From: an uncultured Eubacteriales bacterium
GTDB taxonomy: Bacteria; Bacillota; Clostridia; Oscillospirales; Oscillospiraceae
Length of the DNA stretch: 15,837 bases
Reading direction: 5' to 3'
Assembly: GCA_900556935.1 (NCBI GenBank)
Contig: USQL01000052.1
Location: forward strand, 1-15,837
The notes below the pieces were generated by a model. It did no database searches. It was not told the origin of the DNA and saw nothing but the letters and a program-made list of their open reading frames with translations. How positions within the stretch are numbered: position 1 is the first letter of the stretch; the number at the start of each line of letters is the position of its first letter. Both the position numbers and the translations under genes were made by a program. Below are positions 1 to 7,335 of this stretch, piece after piece.

Positions 1-448
1 TGGCGTTGGCCTTGGAGCGCAGGGGCTTGGGGGTGATATCCGGCATCAGGGCCACAGCGGGGCTGCGGTAGGTGCCCATGGCGACGAGGAGCAGGCCCAG
101 GGCACAGATAAACAGGGCCAGAGTCCGCCCGGCAGGGGCAGCGTGGTAGCTGTCGGCAAGCAGGGGTAGCAGCAGCATCAGGGCGATGGCCGCCAGGGTG
201 CCGAAGAGAATGAAGGGCCTGCGGCGGCCCAGAGGGCTCTTGCACTTGTCGGACAGGCCTCCGAACAGGGGCAGCAGGAACAGGGCCAGCACATTGTCCG
301 CTGCCATAATGGCACCGGAGATGGTTTCGTTCAGGTGAAAGGTGTTGGTCAGGATCAGGGGCACCAGGTTGTCGTACATCTGCCAGAAAGCACAGATGGA
401 CAGGAACGCGAAGCCCACCAGAACCGTTCGCTTGGTGTCGAGTTTCAT
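1..448 (-). CDS. MFS transporter, sugar/cation symporter-like (N-terminal part, cut by window edge)
   Basis: Reading the minus strand from the ATG at 446-448 gives 149 codons with no stop before the window edge, roughly the first third of a usual 12-helix carrier. The product starts MKLDTKRTVLVGFAFLS. It shows helices at about residues 9-30, 43-63, 78-97 and 108-125. Between helices 2 and 3 is an MFS motif A variant (G63-G64-L65-S66-D67-K68 followed by G74-R75-R76-R77-P78), the form found in SLC45/GPH-like sugar symporters. It is expected in the cytoplasmic membrane, moving a small solute with a cation; the substrate cannot be read from this part. The start is supported by a GGGAGG Shine-Dalgarno just upstream and by a promoter at 487-515. 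The neighbouring genes give no hint of a shared pathway. Confidence 0.85.
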   Translation of the reverse strand, partial: MKLDTKRTVLVGFAFLSICAFWQMYDNLVPLILTNTFHLNETISGAIMAADNVLALFLLPLFGGLSDKCKSPLGRRRPFILFGTLAAIALMLLLPLLADSYHAAPAGRTLALFICALGLLLVAMGTYRSPAVALMPDITPKPLRSKANA

Positions 449-486
449 AAATTGCCCTCCCGGAAGCATTGCTTCTTTGTGCTTTT

Positions 487-515
487 ATTATAATCCTCTT
501 TGGGCCGCTTGTCCA
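487..515 (-). promoter_or_regulatory. Promoter of the MFS transporter gene
   Basis: On the minus strand there is a TGGACA -35 box (510-515) and a perfect TATAAT -10 box (487-492) separated by 17 bases. This gives a short leader of roughly 30-35 nt before the ATG at 448. It is a housekeeping sigma-A type promoter by sequence; no operator is evident. Confidence 0.75.
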
Positions 516-565
516 GTACCGGCGAGCAAGTTGTTTCAGTAATTGAGTACTCTTTTTTATCAAGA

Positions 566-701
566 GACCAAAGGGGGGGCAATGAGCTCCAGCCGGGCCC
601 CGGGGATCCGTCCCGGTGGAGCAGGGAAAGCCGCCGTCTGAGGAGCGCTTATAGACCTTGCGGTCGAAGCGCTGACGGTAATATCCGTTGGCGGGAATCA
701 T
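566..701 (-). pseudogene. Remnant of a YhcC-like radical SAM protein N-terminus
   Basis: On the minus strand from an ATG at 699-701 the frame reads MIPANGYYRQRFDRKVYK and continues S-S-D-G-G-F-P-C. This resembles the start of TIGR01212/YhcC radical SAM proteins, where an RFGxKVYK-like stretch leads into DGGFTCPNRDG and the iron-sulfur cysteines. After the first cysteine the expected NRDG reappears only if one base is added (the DNA reads TCCACCGGGACGG where an intact gene would have CCAACCGGGACGG). The cluster motif is therefore broken by a one-base loss, and nothing of the rest of the gene follows. Resemblance is by eye over about 35 residues, so moderate confidence. It lies in the 317-base gap between the MFS and traX genes and has been replaced downstream by the MFS promoter. 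Confidence 0.5.
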
Positions 702-714
702 GGCAGAAACGCCT

Positions 715-743
715 TTGCGTTTTTTGCCCTTCTGTGGTATAGT
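715..743 (+). promoter_or_regulatory. Promoter of traX-family gene
   Basis: TTGCGT (715-720) and an extended -10 element TGGTATAGT (735-743; hexamer 738-743) with 17-base spacing. Transcription would start near 750. This lies downstream of the in-frame ATG codons at 688 and 703 and just upstream of the GTG at 766, so the promoter decides the start in favour of GTG. Confidence 0.6.
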
Positions 744-765
744 TCTGGGGAAAGAAGGTGGGGTT

Positions 766-1446
766 GTGGAAAAGAAACTACCCCAGGAGGGGCTGAAACT
801 GCTGGCCTGCGGCACCATGCTCCTGGACCACTGGGCGCTGCTGTTTGAGAAAAATTTATGGTTCCGGGCAGTGGGGCGGCTGGCGTTTCCCCTTTACTGC
901 TTCCTGATTGCGGAGGGCATCGCCCACACCGGGAGCAGGAAAAAATATTTTCTGCGTTTGCTTTTCATGGCGGTGCTGTCGGAGCCCATTTATGATTTTG
1001 TGCTCTATCCCGGGGCCTCTGTGTGGCTGCACCAGAATGTCATATGGACGCTGCTGCTGGGCGCGCTGCTTCTGGACCGGATGGAAAAGACGGGGCATCC
1101 CGCGGGAAGGCTGTTGTGGCTCGCGGGCTTTGCCGTGGGGGCAGAGTTGCTGCGCGTCAGCTACGGCGGCTGGGGAATTTTGATGATTGCCCTGTTTGGC
1201 CTGACCAGGGGACGGGAGAAAGCACTGCTTGCTCAGAGTTTGGGGCTTGCGCTGGTGGGCCTTGCCATGTCGAGTATCCCAATTGAAATTGATGGGGCCG
1301 AAGTACCGATTCAGCTGTTCGGGGTGTGCGCCATGGTTCCCATCGCCCTGTATTCCGGGGAAAAGGCAACCAAAAGCCGGGCTCTTTCCTGGGGGTTTTA
1401 CCTGTTCTATCCGGTGCATTTGCTGCTGCTGGGTATCCTTCAATGA
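766..1446 (+). CDS. TraX family membrane protein
   Basis: A 226-residue, strongly hydrophobic protein with about seven to eight membrane segments. It has the family's features: an early GLKLLACGTMLLDH helix, a central R-A-V-G-R-L-A-F-P-L-Y-C-F motif, and a terminal FYLFYPVHLLLLG helix. Pfam TraX proteins include the F-pilin N-acetylase of E. coli, but in Clostridia the family is widespread away from conjugation genes and resembles membrane acyltransferases. Acyl transfer to a surface molecule is therefore an inference, and no conjugation genes lie nearby. The start is taken as GTG 766, with an AAGAAGGTGGGG stretch ahead of it, because the upstream ATGs at 688 and 703 precede the predicted promoter. 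It converges on ychF and shares a terminator with it. Confidence 0.8.
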   Translation: MEKKLPQEGLKLLACGTMLLDHWALLFEKNLWFRAVGRLAFPLYCFLIAEGIAHTGSRKKYFLRLLFMAVLSEPIYDFVLYPGASVWLHQNVIWTLLLGALLLDRMEKTGHPAGRLLWLAGFAVGAELLRVSYGGWGILMIALFGLTRGREKALLAQSLGLALVGLAMSSIPIEIDGAEVPIQLFGVCAMVPIALYSGEKATKSRALSWGFYLFYPVHLLLLGILQ

Positions 1447-1454
1447 AACGACAA

Positions 1455-1480
1455 CAGGGACGGCGAAAGTGCCGTCCCTG
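1455..1480. terminator. Bidirectional terminator between traX and ychF
   Basis: A perfect 10-bp inverted repeat CAGGGACGGC / GCCGTCCCTG (1455-1464 and 1471-1480) around a 6-nt loop. It lies between two convergent genes, 8 bases after the traX stop and 5 before the ychF stop. On the plus strand it is followed by TGTGTTTA and on the minus strand by TTGTCGTTT. The U-tracts are imperfect but serve both directions. Confidence 0.7.
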
Positions 1481-1485
1481 TGTGT

Positions 1486-2583
1486 TTAGACGTTAAACAG
1501 GAAGTTGACGATGTCGCCGTCCTTCATGACATAGTCCTTGCCCTCGCTGCGGACCAGGCCCTTTGCCTTGGCGGCGGCCATGGTGCCGCAGGCCTTCATG
1601 TCCTCAAAGGCGATGACCTCAGCCCGGATGAAGCCCCGCTCAAAGTCGGTGTGGATTTTGCCGGCGGCCTGGGGGGCCTTGGTACCCTTCTTGATGGTCC
1701 AGGCCCGGCACTCGTCGGAGCCTGCGGTCAGGAAGGAGATGAGGCCCAGCAGGGTGTAGCTGCTGCGGATCAGCCGGTCCAGACCGGATTCCTTGACACC
1801 CAGCTCCTCCATGAACATGGCCTTTTCCTCCGGGTCATCCAGCTCGGCGATGTCGGCCTCCAGCTTGGCGCAGATGGGAATCAGCTGACTGCCCTCCTCC
1901 TCGGCAAGCTTCTTGACGGCCATATAGTGGCGGCTGCTCTCCGGGTTGTTTACCTCGTTTTCCGCCAGGTTGGCGACATAGATGGTCTTTTTCAGGGTCA
2001 GCAGGTCAGAGGTGGCAATCAGGGCCATGTCCTCCTCGCTGCATTCAAAGGTCCGGGCCAGCTTCCCCTGGTTCAAGTGGGCCAGCAGTTCTGTAAATAG
2101 CTCGGCCTCCTTCAGGAAGCGCTTGTCGCCGCCCTTGGCCGCCTTCTGGCATTTGTCAATCCGGCGCTCCACCATTTCGATGTCCGCCATCACAAGCTCC
2201 AGGTTGATGATGTCAATATCCCGCAGGGGGTCGGTAGAGCCCTCTACGTGGGTCACGTTGGCATCCTCAAAGCACCGGACCACATGGACAATGGCATCGG
2301 TGGTGCGGATATTGCTCAAAAACTTGTTGCCCAGGCCCTCGCCCTTGGAAGCGCCCTTTACAAGCCCGGCGATATCCACAAACTCAATCACAGCAGGGGT
2401 GACCTTCTTGGGCTGATGGAGCTCGGCAAGCCAGCTCAGCCGCTCATCCGGCACAGAAACCACACCCACATTGGGGTCAATGGTGCAGAAAGCGTAGTTG
2501 TCGGCAGGAACACCGGCATTGGTGATGGCGTTAAACAGGGTGGATTTGCCCACATTGGGCAGTCCCACGATACCTAATTTCAT
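1486..2583 (-). CDS. ychF: Redox-responsive ATPase YchF (OLA1 family)
   Basis: 365 residues, full length for the family (about 363-366). It is a TRAFAC-class P-loop protein of the Obg group that prefers ATP to GTP, binds ribosomes, and is linked to stress and translation control. Visible motifs: the P-loop GLPNVGKST at residues 7-15, the switch region D-I-A-G-L-V-K-G-A-S-K-G-E-G-L-G-N near residues 70-86, and NLAENE in place of the GTP-specifying NKxD, which is the feature that gives ATP preference. The C-terminal TGS domain includes FERGFIRAEVIAF and ends GDIVNFLFNV. The start ATG has AAAGGAGA 11 bases upstream. A TATAAT-bearing leader of about 110 nt precedes it and is one copy of the 120-bp repeat seen again at 8025-8144. 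Confidence 0.97.
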   Translation of the reverse strand: MKLGIVGLPNVGKSTLFNAITNAGVPADNYAFCTIDPNVGVVSVPDERLSWLAELHQPKKVTPAVIEFVDIAGLVKGASKGEGLGNKFLSNIRTTDAIVHVVRCFEDANVTHVEGSTDPLRDIDIINLELVMADIEMVERRIDKCQKAAKGGDKRFLKEAELFTELLAHLNQGKLARTFECSEEDMALIATSDLLTLKKTIYVANLAENEVNNPESSRHYMAVKKLAEEEGSQLIPICAKLEADIAELDDPEEKAMFMEELGVKESGLDRLIRSSYTLLGLISFLTAGSDECRAWTIKKGTKAPQAAGKIHTDFERGFIRAEVIAFEDMKACGTMAAAKAKGLVRSEGKDYVMKDGDIVNFLFNV

Positions 2584-2590
2584 ATTGTCT

Positions 2591-2710
2591 CATTCTCCTT
2601 TAAATTCCTTTGATTTCTCTAGGCTGTTTGTGCTCAGCTATTTTGGCTGTTACACCATTTTACACTATTTGCCTGAGCAAAGGACATATCATTACATAAT
2701 AATTATAACA
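2591..2710. repeat. Left copy of diverged 120-bp direct repeat
   Basis: Aligns without gaps to 8025-8144 at 85 of 120 positions. The last 40 bases match at 37 of 40, the first 20 at 18 of 20, and the middle is poorly conserved. In this position the repeat spans the ychF ribosome binding site at its left end and the minus-strand TATAAT box at its right end. Similarity stops abruptly at 2710. The two copies bracket the AT-rich two-component/ABC block. Confidence 0.8.
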
Positions 2711-2730
2711 GATACCGTTCTTTTCCACAA
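2702..2730 (-). promoter_or_regulatory. Promoter of ychF
   Basis: On the minus strand, TTGTGG (2725-2730) and a perfect TATAAT (2702-2707) with 17-base spacing. Transcription would begin near 2695, giving an untranslated leader of about 110 nt. The -35 match is weak, so the -10 box carries the call. Confidence 0.5.
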
Positions 2731-2786
2731 GGGTTATTTTTGGTTTGCGTGAAAAGAATTACCTAAAACAATACACACGTTTCACC

Positions 2787-2815
2787 TTGATATTGTACGT
2801 CTTCCTGTATATAAT
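2787..2815 (+). promoter_or_regulatory. Promoter of the response regulator/kinase genes
   Basis: TTGATA (2787-2792) and TATAAT (2810-2815) separated by exactly 17 bases, a near-consensus sigma-A promoter. The start would be near 2822, about 23 nt before the ATG at 2845, with a GGAGAAAGGA ribosome site between. The promoter lies inside the AT-rich block and so travels with the genes it drives. Confidence 0.8.
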
Positions 2816-2844
2816 TGTACTAATGAAGTTTGGAGAAAGGATGT

Positions 2845-3606
2845 ATGAAGATGGAATATATGTCCTGTCCCGAAGCGGGGAGAAATTGTAACATGGGTAA
2901 GGTGCTATTAGTAGAAGATAATATAAGTGCAGTAAAGAAAATTGTGCGGTATATTAGCAATATATCTGCCGATCTGGAGATACATTCTGTTTCCGAGGCC
3001 AGAGAAGCCCTGCAATACGCAAAAGCGAACGATGTTTCCCTGTTTATCCTTGATATTCAGTTAGAGGACTATAAAGGAACCAGTTTAGCAAAGCAGCTCC
3101 GCGAATTGCCGGAATATAAATATACGCCGATTATTTTTGAAACGGCATTGGCGGGAGAAGAACTTTCAGCCTATCGAGAAGTGAAGTGTTACAGTTTTCT
3201 TGTAAAGCCATTTGGAGAAGAAGAATTTGTAACGGCATTTCGTGACGCGCTGGGATTGTCGAAACAGATGAACCAACAAGCAAAAACCGTCCAGATTGAG
3301 CAAAAGCAATTTATCTTAGAATATGTTACACAGGATATTGCCTATATCGAAGCCTTTGGGAAAAAACTTGTGATCCATACCAGCAGCCGCCTGTCCGGCA
3401 TGAAAGAAGATACGATTTCCGGGTACACTTTGTCTGGTTTATTGGCGTTGCTTGATGATCCAGCATTTGTTCAGTGCCATAAGAGTTATGTCGTGAACAA
3501 ATCCCATATCGAAAAAATTGACAAATCCGGACGGAAGATTTTTCTGAAAGGATTTGCGGATACAATCCCCATCGGAAATAAATATCAGGCCGAATTATGG
3601 GGGTAA
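2845..3606 (+). CDS. LytTR-family response regulator (AgrA-like)
   Basis: 253 residues. An N-terminal receiver domain (about 17-135) begins MGKVLLVEDN and has the acidic pair E24-D25, phosphoacceptor D70 in LFILDIQ, T100 and K121 in FLVKPFG. A LytTR DNA-binding domain fills about residues 150-250 (DIAYIEAFGKKLVIHT; a segment near CHKSYVVNKSHIEKI; IPIGNKY). Members bind direct repeats upstream of target promoters when phosphorylated by a partner kinase, here almost certainly the next gene, which starts 2 bases after this stop. The start is taken at ATG 2845, nine bases after GGAG. An internal ATG at 2893 (MGKVLLVED), preceded by GGGGAGA, would give a conventional N-terminus and cannot be excluded. 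Composition is AT-rich compared with ychF or spoIVA, as in the rest of this block. Confidence 0.93.
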   Translation: MKMEYMSCPEAGRNCNMGKVLLVEDNISAVKKIVRYISNISADLEIHSVSEAREALQYAKANDVSLFILDIQLEDYKGTSLAKQLRELPEYKYTPIIFETALAGEELSAYREVKCYSFLVKPFGEEEFVTAFRDALGLSKQMNQQAKTVQIEQKQFILEYVTQDIAYIEAFGKKLVIHTSSRLSGMKEDTISGYTLSGLLALLDDPAFVQCHKSYVVNKSHIEKIDKSGRKIFLKGFADTIPIGNKYQAELWG

Positions 3607-3608
3607 GC

Positions 3609-4931
3609 ATGAACTTACTGATGAATCTGATACAGTTAGGATTGGATGTGGGAATACTGGCACTCTGCTGCGAAGTTGTTTTCCGGAAAAGGACAGAAAA
3701 AAAGGCAAAGGATTTTTTCATTTTTCCGATTCTTCTTGTGCTTTGTGTTGCGCTGAGACTGGATTTCTCTATTGGTACCAATATGACGGCATCTTTCCGC
3801 AGTGAAGGTTTTGAAATACTACCGGCAGACAACATTGCCGGATTGCTGTTTTTGATTTTTGCAGTGTTGTTGTTGAACAGTATTTTCTTCGGCTCCAATT
3901 CCAGCGGTACGGTTTTCTGCGGCACAATGGCGGCTTTCTCCGTTTTCCTGTTTGTCAAATGTCTGTGCGCGGTTCTTTTTGCTATCTGCGGAGCCGCGGA
4001 TATTTTACTCCTGTTGGGCAGCCGTATAGCGGCATTGTGCCTTATAGTCGTGCTGGAGTTCACGCCGCTTTTCAGATTGATCCATCAGCTCGTCCAAAGA
4101 AGTGATTTTACAGTTTTGATTGTATCTGCCAATATCGCTGTGCTTCTCATGGCAGTGCTTTCGATCCTCTCGTTTGATGTGGATAGGCTTCTTGCCAACC
4201 TATGGGGAGTTATGATACTGATCCTTGCGGTCCTGCTGCTGGACAGTATATTGCTGTTCCTGCATCAGCGCCGAACGCAGGAGCAAAAGCGCATCCATAT
4301 GATAGAGCAGTATGTGCCTGTTGTAGAAGAATTGATCTCACAGGTCAGGGCAAGGCAGCATGAATTTAATAACCGGATGATGGCGATTGAGGCTGCCGTT
4401 GCCTCTGCTGATACTTTAGAAGAAGCCCGGAAAGAAGTGACGGCTCTCACAGGAAGTATTGGAATCAGCTTGAATGACAGGGAACTGCTCTCATGCGACA
4501 GTAAAATGATTGCCGGGATGCTGTTTGGAAAAATAAAGCAGGCAGAAGCGGCAAATTGTCACATAGAATTATCTTTACACGGTCTTTTCAAAAAAACGGT
4601 CACCCCGGAAACAGAATGGATCGAGGTCATTGGAATTTTATTGGATAATGCAATCGAGGCTTCACCGAAAGGAAGTACTATTTTTTTATCCAGCAAGAAA
4701 CAGGGGGATTTTCTGGAGTTGACAGTTTCCAATCCGGCTCTGCCGCTGTCAAATACTGAATTTATGGCCTTGTTTGGAAAAGGCATAACAACAAAGACGA
4801 ATCGGGACGGGCACGGCTTTGGTCTGTATAATATCCTGCGCATGACGGAACGGTATCATGGAAAAATTCTGACCCGCAACGAATCCATTTTGAATGAAAA
4901 TTATGTTGTCTTTGGCGTATGCATGCCATAA
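3609..4931 (+). CDS. AgrC-type sensor histidine kinase (GHKL ATPase)
   Basis: 440 residues. The N-terminal part (about 1-215) is a polytopic membrane sensor of some six to seven hydrophobic helices with no large outside domain. A helical DHp region follows, carrying H251 in ARQHEFNNRM, the H-(D/E)-F-x-N signature of the peptide-sensing AgrC/HPK10 class. The ATPase domain shows the N-box around D346-N347 (LLDNAIEAS) and the G-box D400-G-H-G-F-G-L406. It would autophosphorylate H251 and pass phosphate to the adjacent LytTR regulator. The start is placed at ATG 3609, two bases after the regulator stop, with GGGGGT as ribosome site; ATG 3597 is also in frame but overlaps the upstream gene. No AgrD-like precursor or AgrB protease is next to it, so the signal is unknown. 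Confidence 0.93.
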   Translation: MNLLMNLIQLGLDVGILALCCEVVFRKRTEKKAKDFFIFPILLVLCVALRLDFSIGTNMTASFRSEGFEILPADNIAGLLFLIFAVLLLNSIFFGSNSSGTVFCGTMAAFSVFLFVKCLCAVLFAICGAADILLLLGSRIAALCLIVVLEFTPLFRLIHQLVQRSDFTVLIVSANIAVLLMAVLSILSFDVDRLLANLWGVMILILAVLLLDSILLFLHQRRTQEQKRIHMIEQYVPVVEELISQVRARQHEFNNRMMAIEAAVASADTLEEARKEVTALTGSIGISLNDRELLSCDSKMIAGMLFGKIKQAEAANCHIELSLHGLFKKTVTPETEWIEVIGILLDNAIEASPKGSTIFLSSKKQGDFLELTVSNPALPLSNTEFMALFGKGITTKTNRDGHGFGLYNILRMTERYHGKILTRNESILNENYVVFGVCMP

Positions 4932-4949
4932 AAAGGGTATGAACGAGGG

Positions 4950-4985
4950 TTTTAAGGGAACGAAATTTATTTTGTTCCCTTAAAA
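4950..4985. promoter_or_regulatory. Perfect 12-bp inverted repeat between kinase and ABC genes
   Basis: TTTTAAGGGAAC (4950-4961) and its exact complement GTTCCCTTAAAA (4974-4985) flank a 12-nt AT-rich loop. It lies 18 bases after the kinase stop and 21 before the -35 box of the ABC promoter. It could end kinase transcription, although no clean U-run follows, or be a protein binding site for ABC operon control. The sequence alone does not decide. Confidence 0.6.
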
Positions 4986-5006
4986 TCCGCTCTTGTTTCT
5001 GGCCTG

Positions 5007-5035
5007 TTGAATCGTTTGAGAGCATTTGATATACT
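5007..5035 (+). promoter_or_regulatory. Promoter of the ABC transporter operon
   Basis: TTGAAT (5007-5012) and an extended -10 TGATATACT (5027-5035; hexamer 5030-5035) with 17-base spacing. Start near 5042, then a short leader with AAAGGAATG before the ATG at 5066. The position just downstream of a strong inverted repeat suggests that it is the regulated output of the LytTR system. Confidence 0.7.
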
Positions 5036-5065
5036 GGAAAAAACAAAGAAAGGAATGAATGAAAT

Positions 5066-5821
5066 ATGGTAGAACTTGTGAAAAATGAGTGGAAAAAAGT
5101 TTTTCTGCCGGTGCTATTGACAACGGTTCTTCTGGCGATCGCCATGAGTGTGCTGTCCTGCACAATTTACCAAAACTATGTACTGCACTACGATTTAGAG
5201 GCATGGGAAGTTGGAACAGAACTGTTTTCTCTGTTTTATCCGCTGTTTGTTGTGGTGCCGCTATGCTGGAATTTGTATTATGAGCGCAAAAATAACTTCC
5301 TGCTCTATGTCATGCCGCGGGTGAAAATGAAGAAGTACCTGACTGCCAAATGGATTGCGTATGCGCTGGGAACCCTTTGTATCATCGTGATCCCTTATAT
5401 ACTATCGGCGGTGTTTGCCCTCTATGTGAAACCGCCAGTGGTTCCTTTCGTTAAGAATCCGTTTCGCCATGTATTTGAAAACGCGTTTATAAAGACCCCG
5501 CTGTTCTATGCAGTTGCCCTGTCCCTTTGGAGAGGCATCGTCAGCCTTTTTGTAATGACCTTCGGGTTTGTCCTCGCTTTATACCGCAAGAACATTTTTG
5601 TGATCCTTACCGGGCCGTTTGTGTATTCCATTTTAGAAAATTTTGTCCTGGCGATTCTCCGCTTGGAGAGACTGCGGCTGGTCGTCGCTTTTGATCCCGC
5701 AACAGTCGATCCAAAGGTGGTATCGATTTCCTCTTTCCTCTTTGGCCCAATCGTCTTAAGCATTGTGATTGGCCTGACAGCGTTTCTCCTTTCTAAGAAA
5801 AATGCTGTTGTAACCATTTAG
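5066..5821 (+). CDS. ABC-2 type permease subunit, short (251 aa)
   Basis: 251 residues with about six membrane helices (near 14-32, 50-68, 92-115, 148-172, 178-200 and 225-243) and a short cytoplasmic start MVELVKNEWKKV, typical of ABC-2/lantibiotic-immunity-type permeases. It would form the membrane channel with the 497-residue permease and be powered by the ATPase encoded two genes downstream. The translation start has AAAGGAATG about ten bases upstream. The next gene begins 9 bases after this stop, so the three ABC genes are one operon. Sequence family beyond ABC-2 permease is not recognised. An export or self-protection role rather than nutrient import is inferred from the absence of a binding protein and the presence of a sensing pair. 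Confidence 0.82.
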   Translation: MVELVKNEWKKVFLPVLLTTVLLAIAMSVLSCTIYQNYVLHYDLEAWEVGTELFSLFYPLFVVVPLCWNLYYERKNNFLLYVMPRVKMKKYLTAKWIAYALGTLCIIVIPYILSAVFALYVKPPVVPFVKNPFRHVFENAFIKTPLFYAVALSLWRGIVSLFVMTFGFVLALYRKNIFVILTGPFVYSILENFVLAILRLERLRLVVAFDPATVDPKVVSISSFLFGPIVLSIVIGLTAFLLSKKNAVVTI

Positions 5822-5830
5822 GAGTTCATT

Positions 5831-7324
5831 ATGATTGCGCTTATCCGGAAAAATCTTCGTTTGTGGGGATGCGGAAAGTTGCTTGCTTTATTTGCCGGAT
5901 GTATGCTTTTTTCCATCAGCGGGAGGTTAAACGGAGGGATTGCATACGAGCGGCACATCTTGTCGGCGGTATCAGACCATTACTATCTGACCTATTTTGT
6001 GCTTCCGATTGTACTGTTAAGCTGTTATTCCTTTATCGATGACGACGGCGAGTCAATCCTCTTACGGTTTCAAAGTTACCATTCTTATTTTCTGAAAAAA
6101 TGGATTGGGGTTGGTTTGATTGCAGTCATTCTGACAGCTGTTCAAACTGGGGCAATTCTTCTGTCCGGTATCGGATTACCTTTCGGCAACGCCTGGAATG
6201 TTGTTGGAGGAGCAGCAGAAACAGAACTATTTCCCATATTGCAGCAGGTTTTCTCGAACCCTTTACAGGCGTTTGTGGGATTTACGCTCTATCAGTTTGT
6301 TGGGTGCTGGCTGATATTTGGAATCTGCATGTGGATTGGACACTTTGCCGGGAGAAAATGGACTGTCCGAATCATTATGGCTCTTTATATCGTTTCGGCT
6401 GTGTGGATAAAGCTTCCCGCGATTCAAAACCTTCCACTGACAGGTTTTAATCATTTGCTGATTTTACACCACAATTTTGGAGGGCCGACTCGTCCGTGGA
6501 TTACAGGATTCACGCTGCTGCTATTTGTACTGACAATTCTGTTTTCTGTGCGGTTCGCGTGGCGGGGGCATTTGCCACAACTTCGCCTGAAATGTCACGG
6601 GATTGCCGCGTACTATTCCTATGAACTGATGACGAAGCGCAATATTCTGATCCTTCTCGCCGTTGTGGTTAGAACTACGCTTTATAAAGGGCTGGGATAT
6701 GCAGAATCCGACGCAGAATGGATATATTCGCTGTTTGCGGGACACGGAACAGGATATTTTCAGGTGTTCCCGTTTCTGGAAATGCTGATTACCGGCGGTG
6801 TACCGCTATACCTGCTGGCGGCTTTTGTGGAACATACGGTTAATGGACAATCTATTTTTATTTCTGTGCGTGCAAAAAGCCGTAGGCATCTCGTGAAGGG
6901 GATCCTATCGGTCAGTACAAAATTTCTCATAATATATGCGTTTTTTTGGCTTATGGCTGGCCTTGTGGGGGTAGTTCTATTCAGAACCGGATCAACAATC
7001 ACTTCATTTCGGCTTCTAAGCTATGCGGTTTTGATGAAGTACCTCGATATACTTGCACAATATCTGATTATGTTCAGCATTTATATTGCAACAAGGCAGG
7101 TAACAATCGGTTTTCTTGTGTTAGTGGTGGGGAATCTGCTCTGTATCCTTCCGGGAAACTGGATAACTTATCTGCCCCTTGGCCTTTCCAGCCTGACAAG
7201 AATTTCCATTGTGGAACCGGAGACTGGAATTTCTGCCGTATCCGCCTTAGGGATAGAGGCTGCCATTTCAACGCTGTTGATTGCGGGAATCCTTATGTGT
7301 GGCTACAAGAAAATATTGAATTAG
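5831..7324 (+). CDS. Large ABC transporter permease subunit (497 aa)
   Basis: 497 residues, almost wholly hydrophobic, with about a dozen membrane helices in two halves. The first half runs to about residue 240 and the second from about 265 to 495, separated by a polar stretch around RGHLPQLRLKCHGIAAYYSYEL. It opens MIALIRKNLRLWG, again the short amphipathic start seen in ABC-2 permeases. TAGGAG lies nine bases before the ATG. It is twice the length of its partner and may be an internally duplicated or fused permease, although the two halves were not visibly alignable by eye. It is encoded between the short permease and the ATPase with tight spacing (9 and 11 bases). Substrate unknown; assignment to an ABC transporter rests on context and topology rather than on a diagnostic motif. 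Confidence 0.75.
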   Translation: MIALIRKNLRLWGCGKLLALFAGCMLFSISGRLNGGIAYERHILSAVSDHYYLTYFVLPIVLLSCYSFIDDDGESILLRFQSYHSYFLKKWIGVGLIAVILTAVQTGAILLSGIGLPFGNAWNVVGGAAETELFPILQQVFSNPLQAFVGFTLYQFVGCWLIFGICMWIGHFAGRKWTVRIIMALYIVSAVWIKLPAIQNLPLTGFNHLLILHHNFGGPTRPWITGFTLLLFVLTILFSVRFAWRGHLPQLRLKCHGIAAYYSYELMTKRNILILLAVVVRTTLYKGLGYAESDAEWIYSLFAGHGTGYFQVFPFLEMLITGGVPLYLLAAFVEHTVNGQSIFISVRAKSRRHLVKGILSVSTKFLIIYAFFWLMAGLVGVVLFRTGSTITSFRLLSYAVLMKYLDILAQYLIMFSIYIATRQVTIGFLVLVVGNLLCILPGNWITYLPLGLSSLTRISIVEPETGISAVSALGIEAAISTLLIAGILMCGYKKILN

Positions 7325-7335
7325 GAGGACAGAAT

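Noticed and set aside
449..765. Riboswitch in the GC-rich gap before traX
   Set aside because: No known riboswitch core could be recognised; the GC-rich segment is better explained as the decayed radical SAM gene on the other strand.
688..1446. Longer TraX reading from ATG 688 or ATG 703
   Set aside because: Both ATGs lie upstream of the predicted promoter and encode a non-family N-terminus; GTG 766 has a ribosome site.
2771..2805. Possible LytTR direct-repeat operator (two ACGT-containing half-sites 20 bases apart) at the regulator promoter
   Set aside because: Only partial matches to the AgrA-type box (three to four mismatched positions in the first copy) and a 20-base rather than 21-22-base period.
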